NCBI GenBank assembly: GCA_012842575.1 | Contig: DUSP01000124.1 | Coordinates: forward strand, 1 to 35,833 | Reading direction: 5' to 3' | DNA from: Clostridia bacterium | GTDB taxonomy: Bacteria > Bacillota > Sulfobacillia > DUSP01 | Length of the DNA stretch: 35,833 nucleotides | Shown: piece after piece, positions 26,314-35,624 of the stretch | Numbering within the stretch: the stretch's first letter is position 1 | Layout of the letters: the number at the start of each line of letters is the position of its first letter | The notes under the pieces: model-generated | The model's database searches: none | What the model saw: only the letters and a program-made list of their open reading frames with translations | Told to the model about the DNA's origin: nothing | Made by a program: the position numbers and the translations under genes

Positions 26314-26568
26314 TTACCTGGCCTGGCCACCCGGTCTCGCTCCGCCACCGGCGGCCGTTCCGGCCAATGACCTTTCAGCCATTTCAATCATCCTGCGGAC
26401 CATATGTCCTCCCACCGCACCACAATCGCGGCTGGAAAGGTCGCCCCAATAGTCGCTTGCGGGAACACTCACGTTGAGATCGCGAGCGACCTCATATTTG
26501 AAAGTATTCATTGCCGGGGCAGCCTCGCGGACGATCACCTGATTCCTCTTCTGCCCTTGTGCCATCAC
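26314..26568 (-). CDS. Alpha/beta-type small acid-soluble spore protein
   Basis: TFKYEVARDLNVSVPASDYWGDLSSRDCGAVGGHMVRRMIEMAERSLAG. Confidence 0.94.
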   Translation of the reverse strand: MMAQGQKRNQVIVREAAPAMNTFKYEVARDLNVSVPASDYWGDLSSRDCGAVGGHMVRRMIEMAERSLAGTAAGGGARPGGQAR

Positions 26569-26811
26569 CTCTCACCTCCCTTTGCGACTTCTATTGTTAG
26601 TATTAAACTTAAAATCGTTTTAATGCTGTTAATATATGACGAGCATGGATTCGCAAAACAAAGTTACAAAACATAAACAGGGGTCTAGCAGGCAAAAGTT
26701 AACTGAATACATTTTGTGACCGTCTCCAATTGGAAAGCTACCTTGCCGAAACGATGTAATACTTGAAACGGGTTGCTTTTCCTGTGTACGGGTGTAGCAG
26801 TGTCTACGCGT

Positions 26812-27186
26812 CTAGGATTTAAGAGCGCGAGGGATCCTTATGCCTTGAACGTTGACGAGGACTCTTTGCACCCTAAGTCCCGTCATGGTCTGAATGTGGG
26901 ATTTCACCTTTTGTTGGACTTCTTTCGCTACCTCGGATATACGCGCCCCGTAGGTTACGATGAGATTTACGATCACGAAGACATTATCGCCGTCCGAGGA
27001 TATCTCTACACCTTTGGTCAGGTTCTCCCGCCCGAGGAGATCCGCAATCCCATCCGTCACCCGCTTCGACGACATACCCATAACACCCGAAACCTCGCTC
27101 GCAGCCACCGCGGCAATGGTAGCGATAACTTCATCGGTAAGTTTCACCTTTCCGTACCGGGTCACCGTTTCTTTCACTGTCAGCAT
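26812..27186 (-). CDS. Asp23/Gls24 family envelope stress protein
   Basis: GKVKLTDEVIATIAAVAASEVSGVMGMSSKRVTDGIADLLGRENLTKGVEI...VQQKVKSHIQTMTGLRVQRVLVNVQGI. Confidence 0.94.
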   Translation of the reverse strand: MLTVKETVTRYGKVKLTDEVIATIAAVAASEVSGVMGMSSKRVTDGIADLLGRENLTKGVEISSDGDNVFVIVNLIVTYGARISEVAKEVQQKVKSHIQTMTGLRVQRVLVNVQGIRIPRALKS

Positions 27187-27568
27187 GCCCCGCTTTCGAT
27201 TTGAAATGAATATATTCTTTTTGCTCGTACCGGCTTAGACCCTTCTGCTCCTTCGCTTTCCGATTAGCGTTCAACATTATTTAAGGCGCTGCCGATGATT
27301 TTAACTGAGATGTACCCACCAGATTATTGCCTTTCTCTACCTCATATGCTAGAATGGCCTACGTCGGCCGATTTCACGCCGCCGGTCCTCATTTACAGGC
27401 GTCTTTCCGAAGTCTGAGCGGTACCGCGAAGGACTAAAACGACGTGTCAAGGACCAAAACGAACACGTAGCCCGAAGGCATTTTCGAAGGGGTTTCCTCG
27501 CGCCCAGCGCATCCGATCACAGCGCGATCAAATGAAATCGGAACTTTTCCCCGAAGGAGGCAACTTTA

Positions 27569-27760
27569 ATGGCCAAAGAGTGTTCGATTTGTGGCAAGAA
27601 GAAGACCACGGGATTCAGCATAAGCCACTCTCATATCAGGACAAAAAGGGCATGGTATCCCAACCTTCAAAAGGTCCGCATCGTCGATGGGGACAAGGTG
27701 AGAAGAGCTTATGTCTGTGCACGGTGCCTGAAGAGCGGAAGAGTGAAGAGGGCCATCTGA
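27569..27760 (+). CDS. rpmB: 50S ribosomal protein L28
   Basis: MAKECSICGKKKTTGFSISHSHIRTKRAWYPNLQKVRI...VCARCLKSGRVKRAI; SD aaggagg. Confidence 0.96.
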   Translation: MAKECSICGKKKTTGFSISHSHIRTKRAWYPNLQKVRIVDGDKVRRAYVCARCLKSGRVKRAI

Positions 27761-27835
27761 TCAAACGCAGCCGCCGCCCCGCCCCTTTGGGTGAAGCAAA
27801 GCGGCGGCAGGCAGTAATTGGTCCGCCTTTTCGCG

Positions 27836-27907
27836 GGTCTTACGTTTGCGCTTCTGGCAGGTTTTACGTTAACACTTCTTACCGGTTTTCTGTTTGCACT
27901 TCTCACT
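27836..27907. repeat. Three imperfect tandem copies of a 24-bp unit
   Basis: ggtcttacgtttgcgcttctggca / ggttttacgttaacacttcttacc / ggttttctgtttgcacttctcact. Confidence 0.8.
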
Positions 27908-27926
27908 GCCTTTGTGTTCACAATTG

Positions 27927-27950
27927 AAAAAGACGGGCCGTCGCTGGCCC
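27927..27950 (-). terminator. Candidate Rho-independent terminator for the minus-strand transcript
   Basis: On the minus strand: GGGCC-AGCGAC-GGCCC followed by GTCTTTTTC. Confidence 0.55.
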
Positions 27951-28075
27951 AATTAAGCCTTCTTTGCCTTTTACTTCGCCCGTGCCCGAAAAAGCCACCT
28001 CAGAAACCTGGGTACCTTCACGACGTAAAAACGTACCATCCGACAACCCCCCGGTCCTCCATAATTGAAGAAAAC

Positions 28076-28279
28076 TCATTTTTTCTGTCCGGACATAAGA
28101 AGCCACCCCTGCCAGGCCAAGATCGCCCCAAAAACCATAAGCCACACCCAACCCGGAGTAACGGTGAGTATAATGGCGACACCTGTTGCGATCAGCAGGA
28201 TACCTATCGTTTTGGGTAAGGAGGCGTCTCCTGAAAGGAGAGTGATTCGCTTCAGCCGAAGACGGCGTCCCAGTCTCAC
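28076..28279 (-). CDS. Small membrane protein, hypothetical
   Basis: Two hydrophobic segments: TIGILLIATGVAIILTVTPGWVWLMVFGAILAWQGWLLM; ATG-type overlap with the upstream ORF. Confidence 0.55.
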   Translation of the reverse strand: MRLGRRLRLKRITLLSGDASLPKTIGILLIATGVAIILTVTPGWVWLMVFGAILAWQGWLLMSGQKK

Positions 28280-28707
28280 CCCAGAGCCCTTTGGGAGTCG
28301 TCGGCCGTTTCTGGGTTCTCATGGATTCCCGGCAAGTCTTTTACATCCATCTGCCCGACTTCTGGAGCCTTATGTTCGTCTTCTTCACCTTTGGCTTCCG
28401 ACTCGTCTCCCTTTTCGCACTCTTCGGTCTCCTCTACTTCGGACCCTTCGACAGGTTCTTCTTCGAAATGGGCCTCCTTTTTTCGTTCTTCCTCCTTTTC
28501 CTCCTCTTTTTGTTCTTCTTGCAAAGGCGCGCCCTCTTCACTTTCTTTGGGCTTTATCTCAATCGTTTCATCCCCTCTAGAGGCGGCTTCTCCTTTTTCG
28601 CCTCCTTCGAGCAATTCAATCCGCCTCCGCTCTTTCATGGCCCAATAGAGAACGCCCAAAGCGACCAGAATCAGTATTCCTATCAGCAGTAACGCGGTGG
28701 CTCCCAA
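28276..28707 (-). CDS. Membrane-anchored, highly acidic low-complexity protein, hypothetical
   Basis: N-terminal TM (ALLLIGILILVALGVLYWAM) then Glu-rich tail; 4-nt overlap with the downstream ORF; SD-like aggagg upstream of start. Confidence 0.6.
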   Translation of the reverse strand: MGATALLLIGILILVALGVLYWAMKERRRIELLEGGEKGEAASRGDETIEIKPKESEEGAPLQEEQKEEEKEEERKKEAHFEEEPVEGSEVEETEECEKGDESEAKGEEDEHKAPEVGQMDVKDLPGIHENPETADDSQRALG

Positions 28708-28794
28708 GAGGTACCCCTCCTTTCTCTCAGTAAAGTATATGTTTCGAGAAAGGAGGGTGTGTGACGAGAGGGTACGTGAGGCACTATAAAACGC

Positions 28795-29490
28795 TCATAG
28801 TCTCCTGAGGGTGGAGGCCGCTTTCAAGCTGGCTATGGCAGAGGCCAAGTCGGACGCACCGAATACACTCGACCCGGCGACGAGGATCTGGGCTCCGGCA
28901 CGGACTACTTCGGCTACAACTTTTTCGGTGATACCGCCATCGACCTCAACCATAACGCCTGAATGCTTTTTCGAAAGTATGGTCGATGCGGTTTCTATCT
29001 TGTCAAGCATTCCGTGAATGAAGGCTTGTCCCCCGTATCCCGGATTTACCGTCATGATCAGGAGCACATCCAACACATCGAGGATGTTCTCTACACCCAC
29101 GATGGGGGTAGCGGGGTTATAAGCGACGCCGGCGAGTATTCCTTTTTCCTTGATACGGCTTAGCACTCTATGTAAATGAGAAGCCGCTTCCACATGCACC
29201 GTCAGTATGTCCGCGCCCGCATCCACAAAAGAATCGACCTTCGTTTCCGGGGCCTCAACCATTAAATGAACGTCCAACGGGATCCGGACCACTTGCCTTA
29301 TCGCCCTTACCATCTTGCAGCCAAACGTGATCTCCGGTACGAACCGTCCGTCCATCACGTCCAAATGCAAAAGATCGGCCCCCGCCGCCTGGGCTTTTTG
29401 CGCTTCTTCCCTCAGGCTGCCAAAGTCAGCGGCAAGCAAAGAGGGGGCAACCTTTATCTCGGACACTATTCGTACCTTCTCGTTTCCCAT
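28795..29490 (-). CDS. rpe: Ribulose-phosphate 3-epimerase
   Basis: KVAPSLLAADFGSLREE, LHLDVMDGRFVPEITFG, MTVNPGYGGQAFI, VEVDGGI. Confidence 0.96.
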   Translation of the reverse strand: MGNEKVRIVSEIKVAPSLLAADFGSLREEAQKAQAAGADLLHLDVMDGRFVPEITFGCKMVRAIRQVVRIPLDVHLMVEAPETKVDSFVDAGADILTVHVEAASHLHRVLSRIKEKGILAGVAYNPATPIVGVENILDVLDVLLIMTVNPGYGGQAFIHGMLDKIETASTILSKKHSGVMVEVDGGITEKVVAEVVRAGAQILVAGSSVFGASDLASAIASLKAASTLRRL

Positions 29491-30527
29491 TCATGCAGCT
29501 CCTCCAGGAAGTCAAGATAGCTTCTGTACCTCGTTTCCGATATGATCTTCCTCGAAACCGCATCCTTTACCGCACATTCGGGCTCGTCTTTGTGCAAGCA
29601 TCCCCTGAATTTGCATCGACCAAGCCATGGGAGCATCTCCCGGAAAAACCCGGAGAGCTCCTCCTTCCTTATACCCTCCATATCCAACCTCGAGAACCCA
29701 GGTGTATCCGCCAGGAAGCCCCCTTCGGGAAGTCTCCTCAATTCCACATGTTTGGTGGTATGACGACCCCGGAGGCCCTTTTTGCTGATGTCTCCCACTC
29801 TCGCAGAAGCCCCAGGAATCAGCGCATTAAATAACCGCGACTTCCCGACACCGCTTTGGCCGGCCAAGACCGCAGTGTGATTCGCGATTCCGGACGCCAA
29901 TCGGCGGGTGCCTTCTCCGGTGAGAGCGCTGGTCAAGTATACTTTATACCCCGCGGCTTGGTATATCTCGAGAATCGGTGAAGCCTCACCGCTCTTTAAG
30001 AGGTCGATCTTGTTCAAGCACAAGATGGGTTCAATGCCCGACGATTCCGCCAAGACCAAGATCTTGTCGACCAGTCGGGCGTTGAAATTCGGGTTCTTGA
30101 GGGTAAAGACCAAGACTACCAGGTCGACATTGGCAATGGGCGGTCTCAGCAGCTCGTTCTTTCGCTCGAGGACCTTTTCGATCATCCCCTGGATCGGCAA
30201 GTGCCGAAAACCCTTGGTGCCGTCTCGGCCGGACTCGGCGTTCGGTCCGTCCACGCATAATCGTCCCGGTATACCAGCGCTTATGAGCACCCTGTCACCG
30301 ACAAGGACTTTGATATCCTCACCCTTTAGCCGGCCGCGGACCTTGCAGCGAATCGAACGGCCTTCGCTCCAGACATCGAAGTAATCGCTTATGCAGCCGG
30401 TCACTATCCCCTCTTTAAGAAGCAGACACCCGATCCCTCCTCTTATCCTCAGCAAAGGCCGCCATAGTCGCGACAGCGTACGCCGTCGGTTTGTCGGCCC
30501 TTCCCTTCTTGCCTCGCTATTTCCCAA
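29466..30527 (-). CDS. rsgA: Ribosome small subunit-dependent GTPase A
   Basis: LAGQSGVGKSRLFNALIPG, RGRHTTKHVEL, DTPGFSRL, C-terminal zinc motif CKFRGCLHKDEPECAVK; true start probably near the KEGIVTGCISDYFDV segment. Confidence 0.94.
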   Translation of the reverse strand: MGNSEARREGPTNRRRTLSRLWRPLLRIRGGIGCLLLKEGIVTGCISDYFDVWSEGRSIRCKVRGRLKGEDIKVLVGDRVLISAGIPGRLCVDGPNAESGRDGTKGFRHLPIQGMIEKVLERKNELLRPPIANVDLVVLVFTLKNPNFNARLVDKILVLAESSGIEPILCLNKIDLLKSGEASPILEIYQAAGYKVYLTSALTGEGTRRLASGIANHTAVLAGQSGVGKSRLFNALIPGASARVGDISKKGLRGRHTTKHVELRRLPEGGFLADTPGFSRLDMEGIRKEELSGFFREMLPWLGRCKFRGCLHKDEPECAVKDAVSRKIISETRYRSYLDFLEELHEWETRRYE

Positions 30528-30582
30528 TTATTCAACCCGTTGCACTCACCGACCCCAATTTATCATGTATCCCCTATCCTCA

Positions 30583-32661
30583 CTATTCAGACCGTACCGT
30601 CTGTTCCGCCCTGAACTCGTCGTTAAAATACACCTTAACCCGGGCTTCTTTTCCCGTCCACTGCACGGTCACCCTGAAAACGTCTCCGGGCTGGTGAAGC
30701 GCTTCATGGGCTTTGTGTACTCCAAGGATGTCGAGTACCTCCACCTTTACCGAAACCGGCTCCGATCCCTCAAGTGGTACGGACACGGTGATCTCTTTTT
30801 GGTTTTGGCCCGACTTGCCCTTTGAAACCACGAGGTTTACCTTGGTCCCAGGTTGTACCTCCTCGCCCGGTTTGGGATTCATGTCCATTATCGTGCCTTT
30901 TTCGAACTCAGAACTCTCCTGCTCCGTAACTTCACCCACGACCAACCCCGCCTCTTCCAGCATGGATTTCGCCTTGTCCAACTCAACGCCGATGACACTT
31001 CGGATCAAGATGGGTTTTGGTTCCGGACCCTTGCTGATTTTGAGATCCACCAGCGTACCTTGGGTCGTCCATGTTTCGGGTTTGGGGTTCTGATCGATCA
31101 CCGTATCCACCGGAGCGGTGGGATGGTACTCGTAAATCAAGTTGCCGAAATCGAGGTTGCTGGACTTCAGTATCAAGTCCGCTTCCGAAAAGGTTTTCCC
31201 GATCAAATCGGGAACCTGCTCGAGCTCCGGTCCCTTGCTGACCACCAAGTCCACCACGCGCCCAGCCTTTACGTTCTCCTGCGCTGCCGGATCCTGGGAA
31301 ATCACAGAACCGGATGGAACGTTCCCGTACGTTTCACCGATTACCCTCGCGCCTAGCCCCGCATCGCGGAGTATCTCTTCAGCCTCGGCTAACGGCTTAC
31401 CCACAACATTTGGAACGGGAAGGGTGGGAACATTCAGATACGCCAACCACTGGCTTACGGCGTAACCCACGATGGCGAGCACGAGAAAGGTCAGCGCCAA
31501 TATGCCATAAGTCAGCCATCTCTTTCCTTTGCTCCGCGTTTGGGTCCCCACGGGCATCGCCTTCCTCGTATCCATACCGACCCCCTGCGGCAGGCCCCTT
31601 TCGTCTTCAGTCAACTCACCCTGCCGTTCCTCGTCCAACTCGTCGGAGATCATCTCGAATTCCCCTGAGCGAATGGATCCAATTTCCGATTCGCCATAGT
31701 CGGACATCCCGTGGTCCCGAAAGCGCCCGCCGTCCATTCTCCAGTCTTGCACCCACTCGGCGACCGATGAAATCGTGTCTCTGAGCGCGGGAACCGGAAC
31801 CTTGTCCTGTCCCTTCGTCCTCTCGCGCTCTCTTTCGAGAAACGCGGCTATATCTTGGAGCAGTTCTTGGGCCGTACGATAACGCTCGGTTTCGTCCTTT
31901 TTTAAAGCCTTTAGGATGATCGATTCCACTTCTCGGGGGATCTCCGGGTTTAACGCCCTGGGCCTGGTAGGCTCTTCGCTTATGTGCTTCATGGCGATAC
32001 TAAACGGCGAATCCCCTTCAAAGGGAACTCTGCCCGTCATCATCTCGTATATGACCACACCAATGGAATATATGTCCGATTGCACGGACGCTGTGTCGCC
32101 ACGGGCCTGTTCGGGAGAGAAGTAGTGAACCGACCCCACGATCGTACCTTTACGGGTCAAGGTGGAACCCGTAATGGCCCGGGCGATCCCGAAGTCCGTG
32201 ACCTTCACCTGTCCGGACGGAGAGACGATGATGTTGTGCGGCTTTATGTCCCTATGTATGATGGAACGCTTGTGGGCGTGGGCCACCGCCTGGCATATTT
32301 GGAAGGCTATTTCCATGGCCACCGGCGCAGGAAATGGCGCCTTGTTTCTTATGAGGTCTTTGAGCGTGGGACCGTCCTGAAGCTCCATGACGATGAAGTA
32401 GACGTCTCCATCTCCTCCCACGTCAAAGATACGAATGATGTTTTCATGCTGGAGCCTGGCAGCTGAAAGGGCTTCCCGCTTGAACCTCAAAACGAAGTCT
32501 TCGTCGCAGGCGTATTGTGGTCGGAGTATTTTTAGCGCCACAGGACGGGCAAGGACGGTATCATAGGCCTTGTAAACCAAAGCCATACCGCCCCCGCCTA
32601 TCTGTCGCTGAATTTGATAGCGACCTCCTATTGTGGCGCCGACGAGCGTCTTCAAACTCAA
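30583..32661 (-). CDS. pknB: PASTA-domain Ser/Thr protein kinase (PknB/PrkC type)
   Basis: GGMALVYKAYD, IIHRDIKPHNI, DFGIA, TM segment, three PASTA-like repeats (VPNVVGKPLAEAEEIL..., VPDLIGKTFSEADLIL..., RSVIGVELDKAKSML...). Confidence 0.96.
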   Translation of the reverse strand: MSLKTLVGATIGGRYQIQRQIGGGGMALVYKAYDTVLARPVALKILRPQYACDEDFVLRFKREALSAARLQHENIIRIFDVGGDGDVYFIVMELQDGPTLKDLIRNKAPFPAPVAMEIAFQICQAVAHAHKRSIIHRDIKPHNIIVSPSGQVKVTDFGIARAITGSTLTRKGTIVGSVHYFSPEQARGDTASVQSDIYSIGVVIYEMMTGRVPFEGDSPFSIAMKHISEEPTRPRALNPEIPREVESIILKALKKDETERYRTAQELLQDIAAFLERERERTKGQDKVPVPALRDTISSVAEWVQDWRMDGGRFRDHGMSDYGESEIGSIRSGEFEMISDELDEERQGELTEDERGLPQGVGMDTRKAMPVGTQTRSKGKRWLTYGILALTFLVLAIVGYAVSQWLAYLNVPTLPVPNVVGKPLAEAEEILRDAGLGARVIGETYGNVPSGSVISQDPAAQENVKAGRVVDLVVSKGPELEQVPDLIGKTFSEADLILKSSNLDFGNLIYEYHPTAPVDTVIDQNPKPETWTTQGTLVDLKISKGPEPKPILIRSVIGVELDKAKSMLEEAGLVVGEVTEQESSEFEKGTIMDMNPKPGEEVQPGTKVNLVVSKGKSGQNQKEITVSVPLEGSEPVSVKVEVLDILGVHKAHEALHQPGDVFRVTVQWTGKEARVKVYFNDEFRAEQTVRSE

Positions 32662-32688
32662 GACTTCCTCCCCTTCTTTGCCTCAAAT

Positions 32689-33462
32689 TCAGTCGCCTGT
32701 TCTCACGGCGACGATCGTGATGTTATCGAAACCTCCGCGGTCCTTTGCCAATGTCACGAGGTGGGGCGCTATTTTTTCGAATTCTTTTTCGGCGAGCGCC
32801 GACCGGATTTCATCGTTCGATATCAAACCCGTTAACCCATCAGTACACAAGAGTACTACGTCGCCCGAACTCAGAGTCCTTTCGATTACGTCTATGGCTA
32901 CTTCTGGATCTGTACCGATGGCCCTCGTAAGGATATGTTTATCCGGATGATGCATGGCTTCGCTCTCGGTCAAGTCGCCCCTCCTCATGAGAACCCCTAC
33001 TAAAGAATGGTCCTCGGTGACCTGCTCGAGCTCACCTGTAGCGGCATGGAAGACGTAGGCCCGACTGTCTCCGACGTGCCCCACGCAGAGTGAATCCCCA
33101 TGAAGTATGGCAGCGGTCAAGGTAGTCCCCATGCAAGGGTTGCCGAACTTTGATATCCCCGACTCGTAAACCTCCAGGTTCGCCTTGATCATCGCGTCGA
33201 GGATAATCTGCTTGAAGCTACGGTTCAGCAAGGCTTTCCCGACAGATGTCACCAAGGAGGCAAGGGCCACATTTGACGCCATATCACCACGGGCATATCC
33301 TCCCATGCCATCCGCCACGGCACAAAGCAAGGCGTTATCCAGCGTTTCGATTCGGGTTATTATGTAGCCATCTTCATTACGCTGTCGAACCAACCCCTTA
33401 TCGGTTACGGCCGTTACGCGCACGCCACCGCCTCCAATTGCGTCTGCAAGCCTTTCGCTCAC
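32689..33462 (-). CDS. prpC: PP2C-type Ser/Thr phosphatase (Stp/PrpC)
   Basis: VRQRNEDGY, AVADGMGGYARGD, VGHVGDSRAYV, LLCTDGLTGLI. Confidence 0.95.
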   Translation of the reverse strand: MSERLADAIGGGGVRVTAVTDKGLVRQRNEDGYIITRIETLDNALLCAVADGMGGYARGDMASNVALASLVTSVGKALLNRSFKQIILDAMIKANLEVYESGISKFGNPCMGTTLTAAILHGDSLCVGHVGDSRAYVFHAATGELEQVTEDHSLVGVLMRRGDLTESEAMHHPDKHILTRAIGTDPEVAIDVIERTLSSGDVVLLCTDGLTGLISNDEIRSALAEKEFEKIAPHLVTLAKDRGGFDNITIVAVRTGD

Positions 33463-34836
33463 CTAGTGACGCCTTGTCATCCGCGCCATGAAAAAGCCGT
33501 CAATCCCATGAATATGAGGGTAAGTTACGATAAAACCCTTGTTCTCCCCTAAAGTCAAGTCTTGAGGAAGAAATCCCGCAGGGTCGTCGAGATCGAACTC
33601 GGGGTGTTCATTTAAAAACTTTCGTACTTGGGCTTCATTCTCCTCCTCTTCGGTGGTACAAGTGCTATATACGAGAACTCCCCCCGGCTTAACAGCAGGT
33701 GCTACGCTCCTGAGAATTTCTCCCTGTAATCTGGAAAGCGCTTCGATATCGTCCGGCTTCCTCCTCCATTTCAAGTCGGGATTACGACGAATCGTTCCGA
33801 GACCACTACACGGTGCGTCGACCAGGATTCTGTCCGCTTTGGCGGCCACCATGCGCCCCAATGCGCTTGAGTCCACGCAAAGGGTCTCTATTGAGGTAAG
33901 CCCGAGTCTCTTCGAATTGTCTTTGACGAGTTCGAGACGTCTCGGGTTCACGTCAACTGCTATAACCCGGCCTTTATCGCCCATGAGCTCCGCAATATGA
34001 GTGCTCTTGCCACCTGGCGCACTACAAGCGTCAACAACCGTTTCCCCCGGTTTCGGATCCAAAAGTCGCGCAGGTAGCATAGACGCCTCATCTTGAATGA
34101 AGAAAAGACCCCGTCTGAATGACGCGCTTTGCGAAAGCCTCGCCGTAACACCTTTTATCTCGAGGGACTCATCCAGATACTTGCCCTCGGCAACCTCAAA
34201 CCCTTCCGCCCGAAGAAGGCAACAAAGCCTTTCGGGATCGGTCCTCAGTCTATTCACCCTCACAAAGGTTGGCGCGGGCACGTTGTTAGCTCGAAGCAAC
34301 GATAAGGTGAAATCGTAACCCCACCTCGCAAGCCACCTTTTTACCATCCACCTGGGATGCGATTCGCTAAGTACCAAGAAACCGGTTTCGTCATCCTTGG
34401 GGTCTGGATAGTCGGGCGTACGGGGGACTCGCCGCAATACCGCATTGGTAAGAGCGGCGGTGCCGGGGTGGCCGAATTTCTTTGCCAGTTTCACCGCTTC
34501 ATATACGGCCGCCCGCGCGGGGATCTTGCTGAGGTAAACGAGTTGATATACACCGCACCTCAATATGTTCCGGATCCAAGGGGTAAGACTCTCCAATGGC
34601 CTGTCTACTATGCCGGACAGGATCCAATCGATGGTATTGAGCCTTCGGATGACCCCGTAATAAATCTCCGTGGCAAGGGCTATCTCCACGGGCCGGACCC
34701 CGGATCCGTGTTTCTTTATTTCTTTGTCAATGATACTATCACATGGGGTGTTCCGGCCCTCGAATTCTACCAACGCCCTTAAGGATATCTCGCGGCCACT
34801 CGTCGGCGTACTATTCTCGGCCCTGTACTTTGACAT
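33463..34836 (-). CDS. rsmB: 16S rRNA (cytosine967-C5)-methyltransferase RsmB
   Basis: NusB-like N-terminus, VVDACSAPGGKSTHIAELMGDKGRVIAVD, DAPCSGLGTIRRNPDLKWR, YSTCTTEEEENE. Confidence 0.95.
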   Translation of the reverse strand: MSKYRAENSTPTSGREISLRALVEFEGRNTPCDSIIDKEIKKHGSGVRPVEIALATEIYYGVIRRLNTIDWILSGIVDRPLESLTPWIRNILRCGVYQLVYLSKIPARAAVYEAVKLAKKFGHPGTAALTNAVLRRVPRTPDYPDPKDDETGFLVLSESHPRWMVKRWLARWGYDFTLSLLRANNVPAPTFVRVNRLRTDPERLCCLLRAEGFEVAEGKYLDESLEIKGVTARLSQSASFRRGLFFIQDEASMLPARLLDPKPGETVVDACSAPGGKSTHIAELMGDKGRVIAVDVNPRRLELVKDNSKRLGLTSIETLCVDSSALGRMVAAKADRILVDAPCSGLGTIRRNPDLKWRRKPDDIEALSRLQGEILRSVAPAVKPGGVLVYSTCTTEEEENEAQVRKFLNEHPEFDLDDPAGFLPQDLTLGENKGFIVTYPHIHGIDGFFMARMTRRH

Positions 34837-34860
34837 TTCCTCGATCCTGAGGAGACCTCG

Positions 34861-35544
34861 TCAATCGCGCCTGCCGCGTATCATCATCAACCGCAGTAGG
34901 TTGGCCACCGCGACGGCGGTCGCGGCTACATAGGTGAGGGCCGCAGCGTCGAGCACCCTTCGCACCGCCGTAATCTCTTCGCCGGTCACGTAGCCGCCTC
35001 CCTCAAGCAGCGCCAACGCCCTGCTGGAAGCGTTATACTCCACCGGAAGGGTGATCACCTGGAATATAACCGCCGCCATGAAAAAGAGGATACCTATATC
35101 CATTAGAGACGGCCAGTTGAATACCAGGCCGAGGAAGAACAGTGGAAACGCCGCATTGGACCCAAACTGAGCGACCGGGAGGAAGTTATTTCGGAGAGCC
35201 AACGGCGCGTAACCCACGTTATGTTGAATCGCATGCCCTACTTCGTGGGCTGCAACCCCCAGGGCCGCCAACGACGAGCTCGAGTAAGTCTGCCTCGAGA
35301 GGCGGAGTTCCCTGGTACGTGGATTGTAGTGATCTCCGAGAACGCCCTCGGCGTAACCGACCCTAACGTTGGCGAGGCCGGAGCGCGCCAGGAGTTCCCG
35401 GGCGAGATCTGATCCGGTAATGCCGCTTCTTGACGGGTACCTGGAATACTTCTCAAAAGCTCCGCTCACCTGACTCTGCGCCCAAAAGGCGAATATCAGC
35501 GCCGGTATTACGAATATTATGAACCCGCTGTCGAACCAGAACAT
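34861..35544 (-). CDS. YugP-like membrane zinc metallopeptidase
   Basis: LGVAAHEVGHAIQH (HExxH), NPRTRELRLSRQTYSSSSLAAL, LPVEYNASSRAL. Confidence 0.94.
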   Translation of the reverse strand: MFWFDSGFIIFVIPALIFAFWAQSQVSGAFEKYSRYPSRSGITGSDLARELLARSGLANVRVGYAEGVLGDHYNPRTRELRLSRQTYSSSSLAALGVAAHEVGHAIQHNVGYAPLALRNNFLPVAQFGSNAAFPLFFLGLVFNWPSLMDIGILFFMAAVIFQVITLPVEYNASSRALALLEGGGYVTGEEITAVRRVLDAAALTYVAATAVAVANLLRLMMIRGRRD

Positions 35545-35580
35545 GGCCCATCACTACCCTTTCAAGATACTCAAGGCCCT

Positions 35581-35619
35581 AAGGTACTAAGGTACTAAGG
35601 TAAAAGGTACTAAGGTAAT
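35581..35619. repeat. Five tandem copies of an ~8-bp unit (AAGGTACT) between the metallopeptidase gene and fmt
   Basis: aaggtact aaggtact aaggtaa aaggtact aaggtaat. Confidence 0.9.
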
Positions 35620-35624
35620 GGGTC

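Noticed and set aside
28291-28692. Plus-strand Phe-rich ORF (133 aa) opposite the Glu-rich gene
   Set aside because: Mirror image of GAA/GAG-rich coding on the minus strand; composition artefact.
31314-31784. Long plus-strand ORFs inside pknB and other conserved genes
   Set aside because: Antisense open frames are frequent in this GC-rich sequence; the minus-strand genes have clear family motifs.
30583-33462. PknB/PrpC kinase-phosphatase pair as a novel signalling system
   Set aside because: Canonical PASTA kinase/PP2C pair in its usual rsmB-prpC-pknB-rsgA-rpe context.
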